Below are positions 35,586 through 63,802 of a stretch of 64,000 nt of DNA, one piece after another. Below the pieces are notes generated by a model. It did not search any database. It was not told the DNA's origin and saw only the letters and a list, made by a program, of their open reading frames with translations. The translations under genes and the position numbers were made by a program. This stretch comes from Cristatella mucedo. Its lineage: Eukaryota; Bryozoa; Phylactolaemata; Cristatellidae. Within the stretch, counting starts at the first letter, position 1. Each line of letters begins with the position of its first letter. The DNA is taken from contig WPIO01000068.1 of assembly GCA_009760855.2 (NCBI GenBank), positions 246,001 through 310,000 of the forward strand. Direction: 5' to 3'.

Positions 35586-35844
35586 ACATTAATTATATAA
35601 ATGTGAGTAAATTGAATAATTTTTCTCATCAGAAGTAGAATAATTTCAGGTTATCATTTTTGTGGTCACACAAGCAAAGTTTTATAGAATAATGACCATT
35701 TTCTACAGCTCTGTTGCAGAAGAAATTAGACAACGAGACTTCCTAAAAAGGGAAAGTTTAGAAGTCCCATTGTTATTAATCTCTCTGCAACTTCTCAGCC
35801 TTATTTGCCATAGATAGACCAAGATGAATCATCTGTATAGCTTT

Positions 35845-35922
35845 GATCTGGAATTGTGGACATAGCCTGTTACCACTTACAGGGGATCTGGAATTTTGCC
35901 CATAGCCTGTTATCACCTACAG
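35845..35922. repeat. Tandem duplication of a 39-bp unit
   Basis: GATCTGGAATT..., CATAGCCTGTTA and CACTTACAGG recur immediately downstream with four or so changes. No larger array is present. Confidence 0.85.
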
Positions 35923-37855
35923 GATTATTTCAGACTTTGACAGATCGTTTGAAAACTCATATATCAGTTTCACTTGTAGGCTTACTAGACGGCCTTTAAT
36001 AGCAGCGATCGTGAAACTTGGCCTATTAATGACACGTCTATTGAAATGAGAAAAGGAAATAAAGCAACGCAATCTAAAACCTTAATAAAATATGCTTAGC
36101 TTGCAGTAACCAACACAGAAGGACCGCGCCAATACTTTTTATAATTTTAACTTGTATCGCAATCACAATCTGCAGTTTTACTGTTATTTATTTCCGTCTT
36201 TCACACCAAACGTACTCAGTGATTGTTAGGCAAAAATGTTTCCTGTTGCGTATTCAAAGCCTGAGCGCCTGTTGGCAAGCTTAAGGTGACGATCGCCACG
36301 GCCGTCTTTGACCAGACTTAATTTCATGCCACAAAGAGAAGTTAGACGCAAAGCTGAATGTTGAGCTCCAATGGGTTACTCGGATCAGTGGCCGACTCAT
36401 TGATCACTCTACCATTGCTGAGTGCATACATATTCTACAGAGGGCGCCCGAAAGCTGCTAAGGTCGCGACTGCTCTATTGAGGAGCTTCCACTGTAGCAC
36501 TGACAGATTGTTATTGGTTTTGGCGAGTTGCAGAGGGAGAAACGCGCAGAAATACGTATATGTACATTTTTAAATGCCGCTTATGCGAGCAGAATGCTTG
36601 GCTTCCGTATTTTCTCTTTACTGGCATCAATGTCAGGAGTTACGACAGAAAGCGGTATAAATTTCATTAACGTACTCATTGATTTCACGCAGCGTAGGGG
36701 GATTTGGCTGGTGCACGGAAGTAGGAAATTAACTGCCGAGACTTTCAAGCCATGTATTTAAAGTCTGTTTGAAATTAGCATCAACAACTATATCAGTAGT
36801 GCACTAGGCCGTTAACCCAGATTTTTCGGGATCATTCCCGGTTGAAGTGAACCTCTTTTGCCTTCAATCCCAGAAGCTACCTTTCGCGTGCACGTCCTTT
36901 TGTTTACACTGCGAGATTGTTAATTCCTACCAAGCCTTGTTACCGTTACGGTCTGTAGAAGCCAATGCTTACAAGCGTTTACCGTTCTGCAGCCATTCAC
37001 GTTGATCGTCCTGTTTCTATCACCAAGATTATCAATTTCAACTGTTTTTGTTATCAAAATCAATCACCAAGGTGAGGGGAGAAAGCGATAAGCTGCGCTA
37101 ACAGGCCTGTCAGAGCCTGTTGAGTTTTAATTTAGATCTCTACTCTATTTGAGCGCCTGCAGCTAGATCCCATGACGAGGAAATAGTTTTTTATCGTGAA
37201 AACTATTGGGTTAAGCCGAAGAATAAATAATATTTTGATGATCCTCTGCTTGAATATATCCAGTTAAGATATCTGATAGCATTTTCTAAAAAAAAAAAGT
37301 ATAATTGACTCAACAGCCTCATTAAACACGGCATGAGAGTCTTAACGGTGGTTTCCACTGTCTGCAGTGGGAAATATAAGAATTTCTCTCAGCGGAACTC
37401 GAACCCACACTCGAACTCGAAACGTAATCTCTTTAGGCAGTGCACTAATGACACCTACACTTTTAGCATGCCCACAATTGACTTTTAACCCAAAGGTAGA
37501 AAATAATTAAAGCTTAGGAGCTAATTGTAGCTTAGCTGGTTACCTCTCACCGAGTCACTGGTCTGTGGGTCTCCTTGGAAAAAGCTATTACACAAGCAAC
37601 CACAAAGCACCTAGCTATCTGTTAGCAATGTTAATATGTCGTTTTCATTTTTTCTACGAGCACGAAGTAGAGCACGAAGCATGTTCGATGCTCGCTTGCT
37701 TACGCGGGTGTGTAACCCAGACCTGCAGACACAGTGGGCGCTTCGAGCCTAAAGCGTCGGAGCTAATGAAAGGCCAAGGTCGTCACTAGCACGAATAGGC
37801 AATGCTAGCTCCAAGTTAATTCTTATTGTTTCTGGAAAATTCGCTGTATTGCAGC
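35923..37855. other. Interval with no recognised feature
   Basis: About 1.9 kb. A possible degraded SINE2 lies near 37330-37450 (CGGAACTCGAACCCACACTC), too worn to call. Confidence 0.4.
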
Positions 37856-37905
37856 AATAAATAGCCCCCCTAAGAGAAGACATCTCTTTCTTAGGCACGT
37901 TATGC
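37856..37905 (-). mobile_element. Degraded LINE/SINE1 tail, minus strand
   Basis: ATAGCCCCCCTAAGAGAAGA then CATCTCTTTCTTAGGCACG is the reverse complement of the hairpin tail with several changes. Confidence 0.5.
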
Positions 37906-38258
37906 TTGGTGAAAAGTATGCACGCTAAGTGGTTTTACGAGTTGTAAGAGTGCGCCAGATCGTTCAGCTACACGGGCATTATTCACTGTCACCTGAAAAG
38001 CTTGAGAATATCCTGGCGCGCTCTTTTTTTCCAAGACTGTCGGCACTCAACGAGGAGAATAGATTTACTGGGCGAGAGAGTTACTGGGAAGTGATCGCTA
38101 CGAGCAGCCCGTGGAGTAAAAGACTTTGGGTCCCTCGACACATCTAAGCATTGGCTTCTTCTTGCGGATTTTCTGGCGAAGAGCAGCGGGCCGGTCTGTA
38201 TACTTTCTTCTATAAAAAAAAAATGAAGCGAGTAGTGTACTGTTTACGTCGGCAAAAG

Positions 38259-38345
38259 AGACTGAAAGAGATGGAGAATCAGAAAGAGAAAGAAAGGGAG
38301 AGAGGGAAACAGTCAGAGAGAGAGAGAGAGAGCGAGAAGGAGAGA
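38259..38345. repeat. GA-rich purine tract
   Basis: Degenerate GA/GAAA repeats over about 90 bp. Confidence 0.85.
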
Positions 38346-38377
38346 GCAAGCTTTACCACTCGCACGATCCCGCCTTT

Positions 38378-38673
38378 GATAATAATATAATAATAATAAT
38401 GCACTTGATAAAGCGCCCTCAGAGAACTCAATCTCTTTCTAGGAGCTTTACATTTGCTGCAAATGGAAATGCAATTGAATGGTGAGTAATATCATGCTTG
38501 ATAAATAAGCAACATGAAAAACATGGTTAGGGGTGACATGCACAGGGTCAGCATGCAAATGCGGTTAGTGGCAGCATGCCACAGTTTCAGCACGCATAAG
38601 CACATCAAGGACGAATCACAGGGACCCACTAAATGCTTTTCTAAATAGGTGTGTTTTTAAGTTCTTTTGGCTT
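38378..38673 (-). mobile_element. LINE family A 3'UTR and tail, minus strand
   Basis: It opens with ATAATAATATAATAATAATA, then GCACTTGATAAAGCGCCCTC (the tail in reverse), TTTACATTTGCTGCAAATGG and the 3'UTR CATGGTTAGGGGTGACATGC. It ends at about the stop codon and the last coding codons. The rest of the ORF is missing. Confidence 0.9.
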
Positions 38674-38789
38674 CCTTCGACGTGCGATAAACAGTCCTGT
38701 TGCCCTTGAAGTCTAATTGCGTTTGCGAGTAAAAGAAGGTAAGATGATTTAGCGGTCTCATTTATAGGGCGGCAGAAGAGTCTTCTAGA

Positions 38790-38905
38790 AGGCTATTGCC
38801 AATGCTTGCAGCGGAACCAAGGACCACCCACTGGAGGAGTCGAACCCACGATCCGGGCTGTGATGAGCGAGCTGTGAAGAGCGAGCACCTTACCTCCACA
38901 ACTCA
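38790..38905 (-). mobile_element. SINE2 copy, minus strand
   Basis: The minus strand reads GGAGGTAAGGTGCTCGCTCT, GGATCGTGGGTTCGACTCC (good B-box) and CAGTGGGTGGTCCTTGGTTC. An extra GAGCGAGCTGT repeat lengthens the middle. Confidence 0.75.
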
Positions 38906-39289
38906 CTTATCATGATGTCAAAAGACTAAGGCAAAGCTCGTGTAACACTATAGTGCACTCGACCTTCTGAACGATGCTACTTTCAAGCGCAAGACCGCTT
39001 CTGGACATTATCTGCTACATTCTTCGTAAGAACGTCTCGCTAAAATTGCCACACATTCACTAAATGAGGATGGCAACTGGATGAATTTTTTTAGTCGATG
39101 CTTTACGGACAACTTTCTTGCCGTTGTTAGTAGTAACTTAAAGCTCATGCATGAAGCATATGGCTTCGAGATTTTCATAAGCAACTACTGGCTGAAATGT
39201 GCACATCTCAAGACCATCAGCCATCACGAAATGCGCGAACCACTGCACTCTGCTGCGTCGCTGCAGGTCTTCCGCTGGTGAAGATATTG

Positions 39290-41460
39290 TTAGTCCCAAC
39301 GCCGTGCGAACGCTACGTCATATGCTGCGGGTTTGAAGAACGAGACGAGCTTTCTCAAGCCCAGGTGCGCATGCCGCGTGGTTAAAGACTTCGCTTTAAC
39401 TGCACAGAACCCCGAAGCGTATCCAGTCGCCCTCGAGGACAACGCCGTGCGAACGCGAAGCCCCCTCCTCCCCCCCCTGCTCGGAACGTCCGAATGCAGG
39501 CCTTCTGTCCCCCCCCCACCCTCCGGCCAAGATCAATGAGCCGCGGGAAACGATGACAGCCGCTTTGCTCCGCAAGTCTCGAAGCGCTCTCGCCGGAGAC
39601 CTTGCGGCGTGCAGACGACGCTACTGTCATTGTCATTCTCGACGAGTTAATGCAGACGAAAGCACGCCGGCAGTGTGTGTCTGGGCTACTGCGAAGGCAG
39701 CGAGGCAGCAAACTTGGTTGGGAGCGGCCGCGTAAAGAAAGAAAACTGTTGCCGATACCCTAGTTTGATCGGCTTCGCGCTCTAACGCGAGCAGCACTAA
39801 TCCCCGCTAACCACTCCACTCGGCGGCGATAAGAGAATCCTGAACGACGTTAAGTTGCTCTTTTGCTTTGGTTTACCGACACTTCTCGCGGAGATCTTAG
39901 GTTAATCGGGCTTCGCAGGCACGCTGTCTACGTTTGGCGACCCTCGCGTGCCACGCGGCGCCATCGATTTTTGCCGGCGTCAACTGTGCACACACACGAC
40001 GTAATTAAGAGCAAGGTCATATTTGCAGAGTCTATTAATCAGACGCCATAATTGAGTCGTCACAACAGGGCTTAATGCATAATTCATCATCGCAGGTGAC
40101 TCAATTCATATTCTCGCAGCGCTCCATTGTGCGGCGGCGCCAAGCACAGGCCGCCGCCTCGGAGATGACGAACGTCAGCCCGGCGCCAGCAAACCGCCGA
40201 GGCAGCGGTGGCTTTTTCTGGAAGAGAAGTCTTCTTCCGGAACCCAATCGCGACCTCCGAGTGGCGCAGCCGTGAGCGCTACCTGACGCGACGAGGCGCG
40301 TGAAAGCGGTGCAGTGGAGCACGCTGGCGTCGCTAGCCGATATTTAGACTCTGTAGGCTGAGGCTAGCGCCGTAGTCGTGCGCTACTGGCGGCACTTTCG
40401 AGTTTCAAGCTGAGCCTCTCTCGTAGACTAGCTTCAGCGGCAGCACCGATCCGTCCTCGAAGCTGAGCTGCGCCGCGCCGCGAAGCTAGCTATCGCGAGC
40501 GATTTCCGACAGAGAAGCTTCGATCACCGCTGGTAGCGTGTCCCAGCTGCCGGAGCTCCTCACCCAATCCGATTTCGCTAGCGGAGTACTTTAAAAAAGA
40601 AGCTCTCGCCGATGCTGCGCAAGCTCTTGCTGCCCTTTTGCTAGAGCGAACTCCGCTAAGCGCGGCACCCATATGCGGAGGAAGGCCGATACAATCGCAG
40701 ACCGCGAGCTGGCGGTCTTTCCAGGTCTGCACGATCGAGCTACGACAGCCGCGTGAGCTCGCGCGCGCCGGCTGCAGTTGGCAAGCCGCCCCCGAGAGCG
40801 CGAGAGTCTCGCGTTCGCGCCGGCGCTTGCACAGCAACTGGTCTGGGACGACTCGACGCGGCGCGCACTGGCGGCGTGCACTAGCGGTAATGCACGATAA
40901 TACGCGATAATGCGCACTAGCGATAGCATTAACGCGCGCCATTAGCGTCTAGGCTGGAGCCTACGAGACCATTATATAATTACCGCCCGATTGTTCGATC
41001 GCGCGTCGGCGCCAGGAGGAGATTAAAGGACGAGCGGCGCGCCCTGCGGCTAAATGAGGCAAATCCTCGAGCCTCGCGTCAGGAATACTTTGCCAGCCCG
41101 TTATCGCACGCCTAACGCGGCTGCCGAGCGCGCCGCCGCCTCGCCGCCGCCGCCGGCGGCGGCGGCGCGGCGGAGAGGCGGCGAGCTCAGCGGCTAGCAA
41201 CTCTTTAGTTTCCTGCTCAATGCAGGCTGGAAGCATCTCGAACGTCCGCACGCTCTAGCGACGGTAATGAGCGGAACCGTCGCTTTCAGCGCCCAGCAGC
41301 GAGCCACGCCGCTTTAGTGGTGTACAAACTGCAGCTCGCGGCTCAACTTCCCTGCCTCCGCCCGTATATCCGCGACTCGACCTGTGTAACCATGCCCAGA
41401 AACTTGTGCGTGCGCGAGTAGAATCTGACGCCGCGCCTGCGACCTCGTAACCATAATACA
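39290..41460. other. CpG-rich block, possible promoter, no supportable gene
   Basis: GC- and CpG-rich over about 2.1 kb, with C-rich tracts near 39463-39526 and many overlapping open frames on both strands. The translations are Arg/Ala-rich with no recognisable domain. It could be an active promoter region for a gene transcribed leftward, or first exons with too little coding sequence to identify. Confidence 0.4.
41142..41167. repeat. Perfect 26-bp GCC/GGC palindrome
   Basis: CGCCGCCGCCGCC followed directly by its reverse complement. Such a sequence can fold into a very stable hairpin. It lies within the CpG-rich block. Confidence 0.9.
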
Positions 41461-41520
41461 TTTGTTGAGCGCCCTCGGAGAAATTCCCATCTTTCTAGGC
41501 ACTTTGCATATGCTGCAAGG
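41461..41520 (-). mobile_element. LINE family A tail, minus strand, left part (host of a nested insertion)
   Basis: GAGCGCCCTCGGAGAAATTC, CCATCTTTCTAGGCACTTTG and CATATGCTGCAAGG match the reversed family A tail. The element resumes at 42779 on the far side of a family B insertion. Confidence 0.8.
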
Positions 41521-42778
41521 GAGGTAGCGACGACGGGAATGTCACTGCCCTAGCTATGCTAGATCTGTCTGCTGCCTTCGACACTATTGATCACGCGGTT
41601 CTGCTTGAACGATTGAGAACAAGGATCGGTCTGGCAGACAAAGCACTGGCGTGGTTTAAATCATACTTGTCTGATCGTGTTCAATCCGTGTCGTGTGGGG
41701 CTCAGGTCTCACACACGAGAAGGGTCACCTGTGGAGTCCCTCAAGGGTCTGTACTTGATCCCTTGCTGTTCTCCATTTATATGCAACCTCTGGGAAAAGT
41801 GATTAAGGCACATGAAATAGGATATCACTTCTATGCTGATGATACTCAGTCGTATTTGTCATTAAATGATGATAAAACCGAACTGCTGCTCATAGGACAC
41901 CCTAAGCGTGTGGCTGGATTAAAAGGCTTTGCTCTTCTAATAGGTGATGCTATTGTGCGACCATCACCACGTGCTCGAAATTTCGGTGTCGTTTTCGACA
42001 GCTGCCTCAATTTTAAAAGCTTCATTCAGAAGTCTGCTTCTACAGCTAGCCATCACATCCGATCCCTATCCAAGACTAGAAGCTGTCTCCCACAGTGGCT
42101 TGTAGAGAATTTAACTAGCTCTCTAGTTCTGTCTCGGCTTGATTATTGTAATTTCCTATTGGCTGGGCTACCAAAGAAAGCTATTAGGCCACTGCAGCTG
42201 ACTTTGAATATGGCTGCAGGGCTAGTCTTCAAGTCCCAGAGGTTTGAGCACGTGTCTCCTTTGCTAAAAGAGCTAGGGTGGATGCCGGTTGAGCAAAGGA
42301 TACAGAGCAAAGTTCTGAAGCTGACCCACAAGGCCCGTCACGGCTTGGCTCCGTCGTACCTAGCTGAATTTTTGCATCCGTTTCAGCCTGTTCACGCCCT
42401 GAGGTCCTGTGTGGACAATAAATTAGGTGTAGCATTCCTCCGCTTAAAGACAGTTGGCGACAGAAGCTTTAGCTCTGCAGGTCCTAGACTGTGGAACTCG
42501 CTTCCACAATTCTTTTGCAACGACAACTACTCTCCTACTGCCGACTATGGCTCATCCTTTTCAGCGGTCCTGAGCTGCTACTTCTATGCTACTCACTACC
42601 TCAACTGCTCTCCTGACTCTGCTATGATTCCCTCTTTCTCTTTGTTGCGTGAGACGAAGTCTGTTGGCGACCGAATGCGTACCGAAAGCCGCTTAGGGTG
42701 TGAGTGCGCTATACCAAACTCTCCTGTGTAACACCCACATGGTCTTTATGATTTTGTGGAGTTACAGACGGAGATACA
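41521..42778 (+). mobile_element. LINE family B copy, 5'-truncated, inserted into a family A tail
   Basis: The copy runs from the codons for GDDGNVTALAMLDLSAAFDT to the family B 3'UTR (ACACCCACATGGTCTTTATG) and GTTACAGACGGAGATACA. Both flanks are family A tail in minus orientation, so family B landed in family A. About 40 bp of the host tail appears to be missing at the junction. Confidence 0.85.
41556..42731 (+). pseudogene. Family B reverse transcriptase, open frame with 30-codon internal deletion
   Basis: The 391-codon frame is open to its natural stop. It holds motif [40 protein letters not shown], the catalytic [33 protein letters not shown], then the C-terminal ELGWMPVEQRIQSKVLKLTH and GPRLWNSLPQFF blocks. 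Compared with the 53831 copy, 30 codons between YLS and LNDDKTE are missing in frame (the segment ending DIRSWMSDNFLK), with a short ATTAAA-like microhomology at the join. The frame is intact but the protein is incomplete, lacking the endonuclease and part of the RT. Confidence 0.9.
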
Positions 42779-42822
42779 CAGCTTGATAAACAACAATAAC
42801 ATGGTTAGGGATTACATTGGAA
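42779..42822 (-). mobile_element. LINE family A 3'UTR, minus strand, right part of the interrupted tail
   Basis: GCTTGATAAACAACAATAAC then ATGGTTAGGGATTACATTGG matches the reversed family A 3'UTR (GCTTGATAAATAAGCAACATG, CATGGTTAGGGGTGACATG) that should follow the part at 41461-41520. Confidence 0.75.
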
Positions 42823-42968
42823 GGATGGTCAGTCGGAGCCTTAACGCGATTGCAGCCATGCCTTGGTCGTGGCCTCGCAGAGGTGATCGGTGTCGCGCGA
42901 ACTCACATAACGGACCAAGAGCCGACGGCTGCGAAAATCTTCGCCATTCCAGCAGCGAATCAGTCGTC

Positions 42969-43110
42969 GAGAGCGAGAGCGAGAGAGGGAGAAAGAGAGA
43001 GAGAGGGGAGGGAGAGAAAGAGAGAGAGGGAGAAAGAGAGAGCTGAGAGAGAGAGAGAGAGAGAGAGGGAGGGGGAGAGAGAGAGTGAGAGAGAGAGGGA
43101 GAGAAAGACA
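42969..43110. repeat. Long GA-rich purine tract
   Basis: About 140 bp of almost pure purines on the + strand made of GAGA, GGGAGA and AAAGAGA units. Confidence 0.9.
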
Positions 43111-43305
43111 GCACGGGTTTCATTGCATCGGAGTCTCGTCAAGGAGAGAGAAGCGTATAGAAATTGCTTAGCGCCCATCTTAGATACAGGCCTCCTTCCC
43201 GGTCGCATTGCAATGAGGAAATGCTTCACGGTATCGGCGACGCGTGGCAGTTGTGAGTCGGGGTATGGGGCGGTTTATGCTGGTTTGTAGCTAGCTGCAG
43301 CCAGT

Positions 43306-43341
43306 TGCTGCTGCTGCTGCTGCTGCTGCTGCTTCTGCTGC
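43306..43341. repeat. (CTG)n trinucleotide repeat
   Basis: About 11 CTG units with one TTC interruption. No coding frame using it as poly-Leu or poly-Gln can be supported. Confidence 0.95.
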
Positions 43342-44406
43342 GTTGAGGTTTGCCAGCTAAGATTACTAGACGTCCTCTTTTGATTGCATTCGCGCGCGCG
43401 GATTCAACGGTAACTCCGCCTTGGTATCTGCTTCTTTGGCTACCAGCTGTCTGCTACTCGGTAGGGCATCCCATCTTGATGTGCTGGTGAACGCACTGCG
43501 GTGGCGGTGCGGCAACTTACCGACTACAGCCACAGTTCCTCCAATAGCTCACTATTCCTACTCCACGCCGGATGATACCACGGAGTCAACTCAAATTTTA
43601 TCACACTACTTTGAAATTGGTTTTCCGCTATTGCTAATGTAATCATTACATTCGCAGACTTGTTGCCTCTTTTAAGATGTTTATTTAAAACACGCCGCGA
43701 CGTCTCAATCGCGGACTGGTGCATATAGAGCTTTCAGATGCTTCCTTAATTCCTCCCGAATTTTTCTTCCAGCAATGAGAGCTTCTACGAGAGACTTGGC
43801 TACCTTTTAACAATCTTTATTGTTAATGTTCTATTTTTTGTTGTTGCTGTCTTTTCTCTCTCACTTGGCATTGCTCCCCGGGCGATTAATTTATTGCCTA
43901 GGTTGTGACATCAGTCTGACATGCTTGTTTGCTCAAAAAAGTAAGCGTTTACATTTACTGTGTCATTAAAGTCATTCAGACTAAACATGTGCTGCGTTGG
44001 AGAGTATTCTACAACCCACTCAAACCGGAGTCGCGTTAAAAGCGAGTACGCATTGGCGTTCTGAATACATATTGGGCATCGCAGCATCTCCACCTTTGGC
44101 ACGCCAATATTCCCTAAGTCTTTTGAAGCTCATTCTACCACAATTTATCTTAGGATTAAATAAAAAATAAAGTTTGACAAACTCAGAGTAACTGGAGTCT
44201 GTTTTTTGTGCAACTGAGTGCTGAAGAGAATTTTGCCTACGGCACATAACGAACCGTCAACCCAGTGGCCAGCAGTAATAGTCCTCTGCCGATATAAGCT
44301 ACCTAGAGTAACTTTCATAAGTAGGTGCTCAACGAAATGTTTCAATGCCTCGGCTCCCGACTGCTTCTATTTACCATCCGAATCGCAACGTAGGTAGCGT
44401 TAATTA
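43342..44406. other. Interval with no recognised feature
   Basis: About 1.1 kb with short frames on both strands and nothing recognisable. Confidence 0.4.
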
Positions 44407-44596
44407 AAACTTAAAAGCACACCTATTTAGGACAGCATCTAGTGGGTCCCTGTGATTCGTCTTTGATGTGCTTATGCGTGCTGACACTTGTGCATGCTGC
44501 CACTAACTAGATTTGCATGCTGACCCCGTGCATTTCACCCCCGACCATGTTATTCATGTTGCTCTTCAAGAATGATACTACTTACTGTTATTTAAT
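44407..44596 (+). mobile_element. LINE family A 3'UTR, left part (interrupted)
   Basis: AAACTTAAAAGCACACCTAT, TTAGGACAGCATCTAGTGGG and the 3'UTR GTGCTTATGCGTGCTGACAC up to GATACTACTTACTGTTATTT. The tail resumes at 44878. Confidence 0.85.
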
Positions 44597-44877
44597 CCGT
44601 GAAGCGGAGAGCCAGCCGACGCCCAACACCGAGAGTTTATTACCACGCACGGAGCCCAAGGGCGCACGGCTCCTTTCCGCCCCTTCTCCCACTCGACTCC
44701 CCGCCAGAACTCATTCTATGCGTCGGCGGGAGGACAAATCCGGCCTGTGGATAAACCACAGCCGTCAGACCACAGCCGTGCACTGGCCTGTCCCTAGACC
44801 ACTACCGGTCTGCCTGCACTTGCTGTGTGCCGGCGAGCCCAGCGGTCTGAGCCATGCACAGAGAACCACAAACCACA
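44597..44877. mobile_element. Unidentified 281-bp insertion within a family A tail
   Basis: This GC-richer segment separates two halves of one family A 3' region. The flanks CTTACTGTTATTTAAT and CTCACCATTCAAT look like an imperfect duplication of the same family A site, as a target-site duplication would. The insert holds no RT or tRNA-like box that I recognise. Confidence 0.5.
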
Positions 44878-44986
44878 CTCACCATTCAATCGTGTTTCCC
44901 TTTGCAGCAAATGTAAAGCGCCTAGAATGAGATTGAGTTCTCTGAGAGCGCTTTATGAAATGCATTATTGTTATTATTATTCTGAC
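44878..44986 (+). mobile_element. LINE family A tail, right part
   Basis: ACCATTCAATCGTGTTTCCC, TTTGCAGCAAATGTAAAGCG, CCTAGAATGAGATTGAGTTC then GAGAGCGCTTTATG and an ATTATTGTTATTATTATT end. Confidence 0.9.
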
Positions 44987-45825
44987 CCATTTGTTTTAAA
45001 TCAACCTATTCGTAGGCTTTTGGTGGATGCACGTTGTCTGAATTAAGTAGGCTCTTCAGAATTCCGGCGCACGTGGAAGTGAAGTAATCTGATCTGCTGC
45101 ATAGCAGGTCAGCGGCGATTGATGGCACGGCAGCTATGTGGCAATGCTCTCGCGACTGAGCTTTGCGCTTCGTCGAGGCGCTGCTTTCTCAGGAATCCAA
45201 GTCGACGTTTTTCAGTACTACTCAGTGGCGCTTCCCGGACGACGAGTTATTGCTGAAGTCGGTGTCAAGTTCGCACGCACCGCGGCACCGCTCGAAGCGT
45301 ACGAGACGGTGTTGAATGGCGTGTCTAAATGTCTGTCGTACGTAATACCTGGCGTAGGGCGTCGCGAAAGCCTACCATACCTGGATCTCGATTGATCAAG
45401 AAACAGCAGAAAAATCCAGACAGGTCCAGCAGCGTAAGCAGTGTGTGAGCTGCGAAACTTTAGCGGAAATGGAGTCAGCATCGAAAATGTATTGAATGAC
45501 ATACTTTTACGTTTGAATTCGACCAGCTTACCGAGTGCGTCCAGAGAACTGGAAGGCGATTCCTCACGAGAGGATTCGTGCTCTCGTGTGCTTTCCGAAT
45601 TACCGAGAATTCGCACTCGAGGCAGTGAAGCGCAACGGCAATACCGCCCAACCAAAAAAGACATTGGAAAATCCCCTCTGTGCATCCACTCTAGAATGAA
45701 GGCATCTGCCTTGCATTCTGGCTAGCGAGCGCAGCCGCTTAGCCCAATGGGCCTATCTAAAATGGCCACGCTGACAATTACTGCTCCGTGCGGCTCGGCC
45801 CCACCTCTAACAGCGGCCTCTCTCA

Positions 45826-45826
<1 letters not shown>
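44987..45826. other. Interval with no recognised feature
   Basis: About 840 bp of rising GC content leading toward the kinase promoter region. Overlapping frames on both strands at 45138-45725 lack recognisable domains. Confidence 0.4.

Positions 45827-45886
<60 letters not shown>
45827..45886. repeat. (CT)n microsatellite
   Basis: About 60 bp of nearly pure CT upstream of the kinase gene. Confidence 0.95.
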
Positions 45887-45892
<6 letters not shown>

Positions 45893-46085
45893 GCGCGCAC
45901 ACAGTGCTAGCGCATTGCAAGCATCTCTATCCCCAACCGGCAATTGTCAAGAGCCGACGGTGTCAACACGATCGCTTGAAAAGCAACTCATTTTCGGAAC
46001 CGAATACCATCGGCATACCATCGAATACCATCGGCCCGCGAGCTCGGCAGGCCTCTGCTTTTGTGCCGGCGCACACGCTCCTCCG

Positions 46086-46157
46086 CCGCTCGCTCTTCAC
46101 GATCCACGTCGTGGGTTTGAGCAGCGCAAGCAGTAATCCACTATTGCCCACTGCAAG
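46086..46157 (+). mobile_element. SINE2 copy, plus strand
   Basis: GCTCGCTCTTCACGATCC, ACGTCGTGGGTTTGAGC (B-box-like), then AGTAATCCACTATTGCCCAC and TGCAAGC follow the SINE2 order. The 5' part with the A-box is lost or mutated. Confidence 0.6.
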
Positions 46158-46899
46158 CTTCGGGGATGTCTCGGTAATCGGTCGCTCAGTAGACGCGGCG
46201 GTGCGATCGGCTCGGCAGTGCTTTGCGTTACGCTACGCTTCCGTCGGATTCGTTGCGCCGCCTGCCCTACTCCTACAAGCTCGGCGGTACCTCCCTGCGT
46301 GCGTTATTTCGGCAGAGCGGTAACTAACTCGATTAACCGCCAGCCGGTCAAAGTGGCCGCGGTTGCGAGAGCTGAGCCGACCCGAAGCAGTAACAGGCCC
46401 CCCTCCCCACAGCCGTCGGTCGCTCAGATTACTTCTTAGAGGCTCAGGATGACCTTCACGCCTTTCTGCTTCACGCCATGCTGCTAGCACTAGGCTTACG
46501 CAAGAAATTATAGTTTCTTGTGCATCGGGGGTGCTAAATGGCTCCATACAGACCGCTGAGAGTCTAGGGGTTCGGCGGGCCCAAAGGATACCAAAAGGGT
46601 TGAGGTCAGAGCACGTCGCCATAGTTACGACCTTAGTACTCGACAACAGCAGCCCGGCCGCCAGCCGACATGCGGGGTGGAGGATAAGAAATACGCCGTA
46701 GTTAGCTGGCATAGGTTACCTTCAAAGCAGCCATTGTAATTTCAGTTCTGTAAGTAAATCGGCTAGCCTGGCTTATCTGTGGGTTATGCAGGCTGCTATG
46801 CCGCGTTTCCGGAACTTGCACAAACAGCCCTCGCTCGGCGGCAGCCGAGAGGATGAGAGGACAGTCTAGCTGATCGATTACTCATTTAACGGGTCAATT

Positions 46900-63802
<16,903 letters not shown>

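Noticed and set aside
40490-40942. 150-codon minus-strand frame in the second CpG-rich block
   Set aside because: It overlaps open frames on both strands with similar low-complexity composition. No motif or splice context supports it.
46233-46712. 159-codon minus-strand frame near the kinase promoter
   Set aside because: No recognisable domain; it overlaps a SINE2 and + strand frames in GC-rich DNA.
46714-46740. X-box-like GGTTACC upstream of the ciliary-type kinase
   Set aside because: Only one half-site is present; the second half does not fit RGYAAC.
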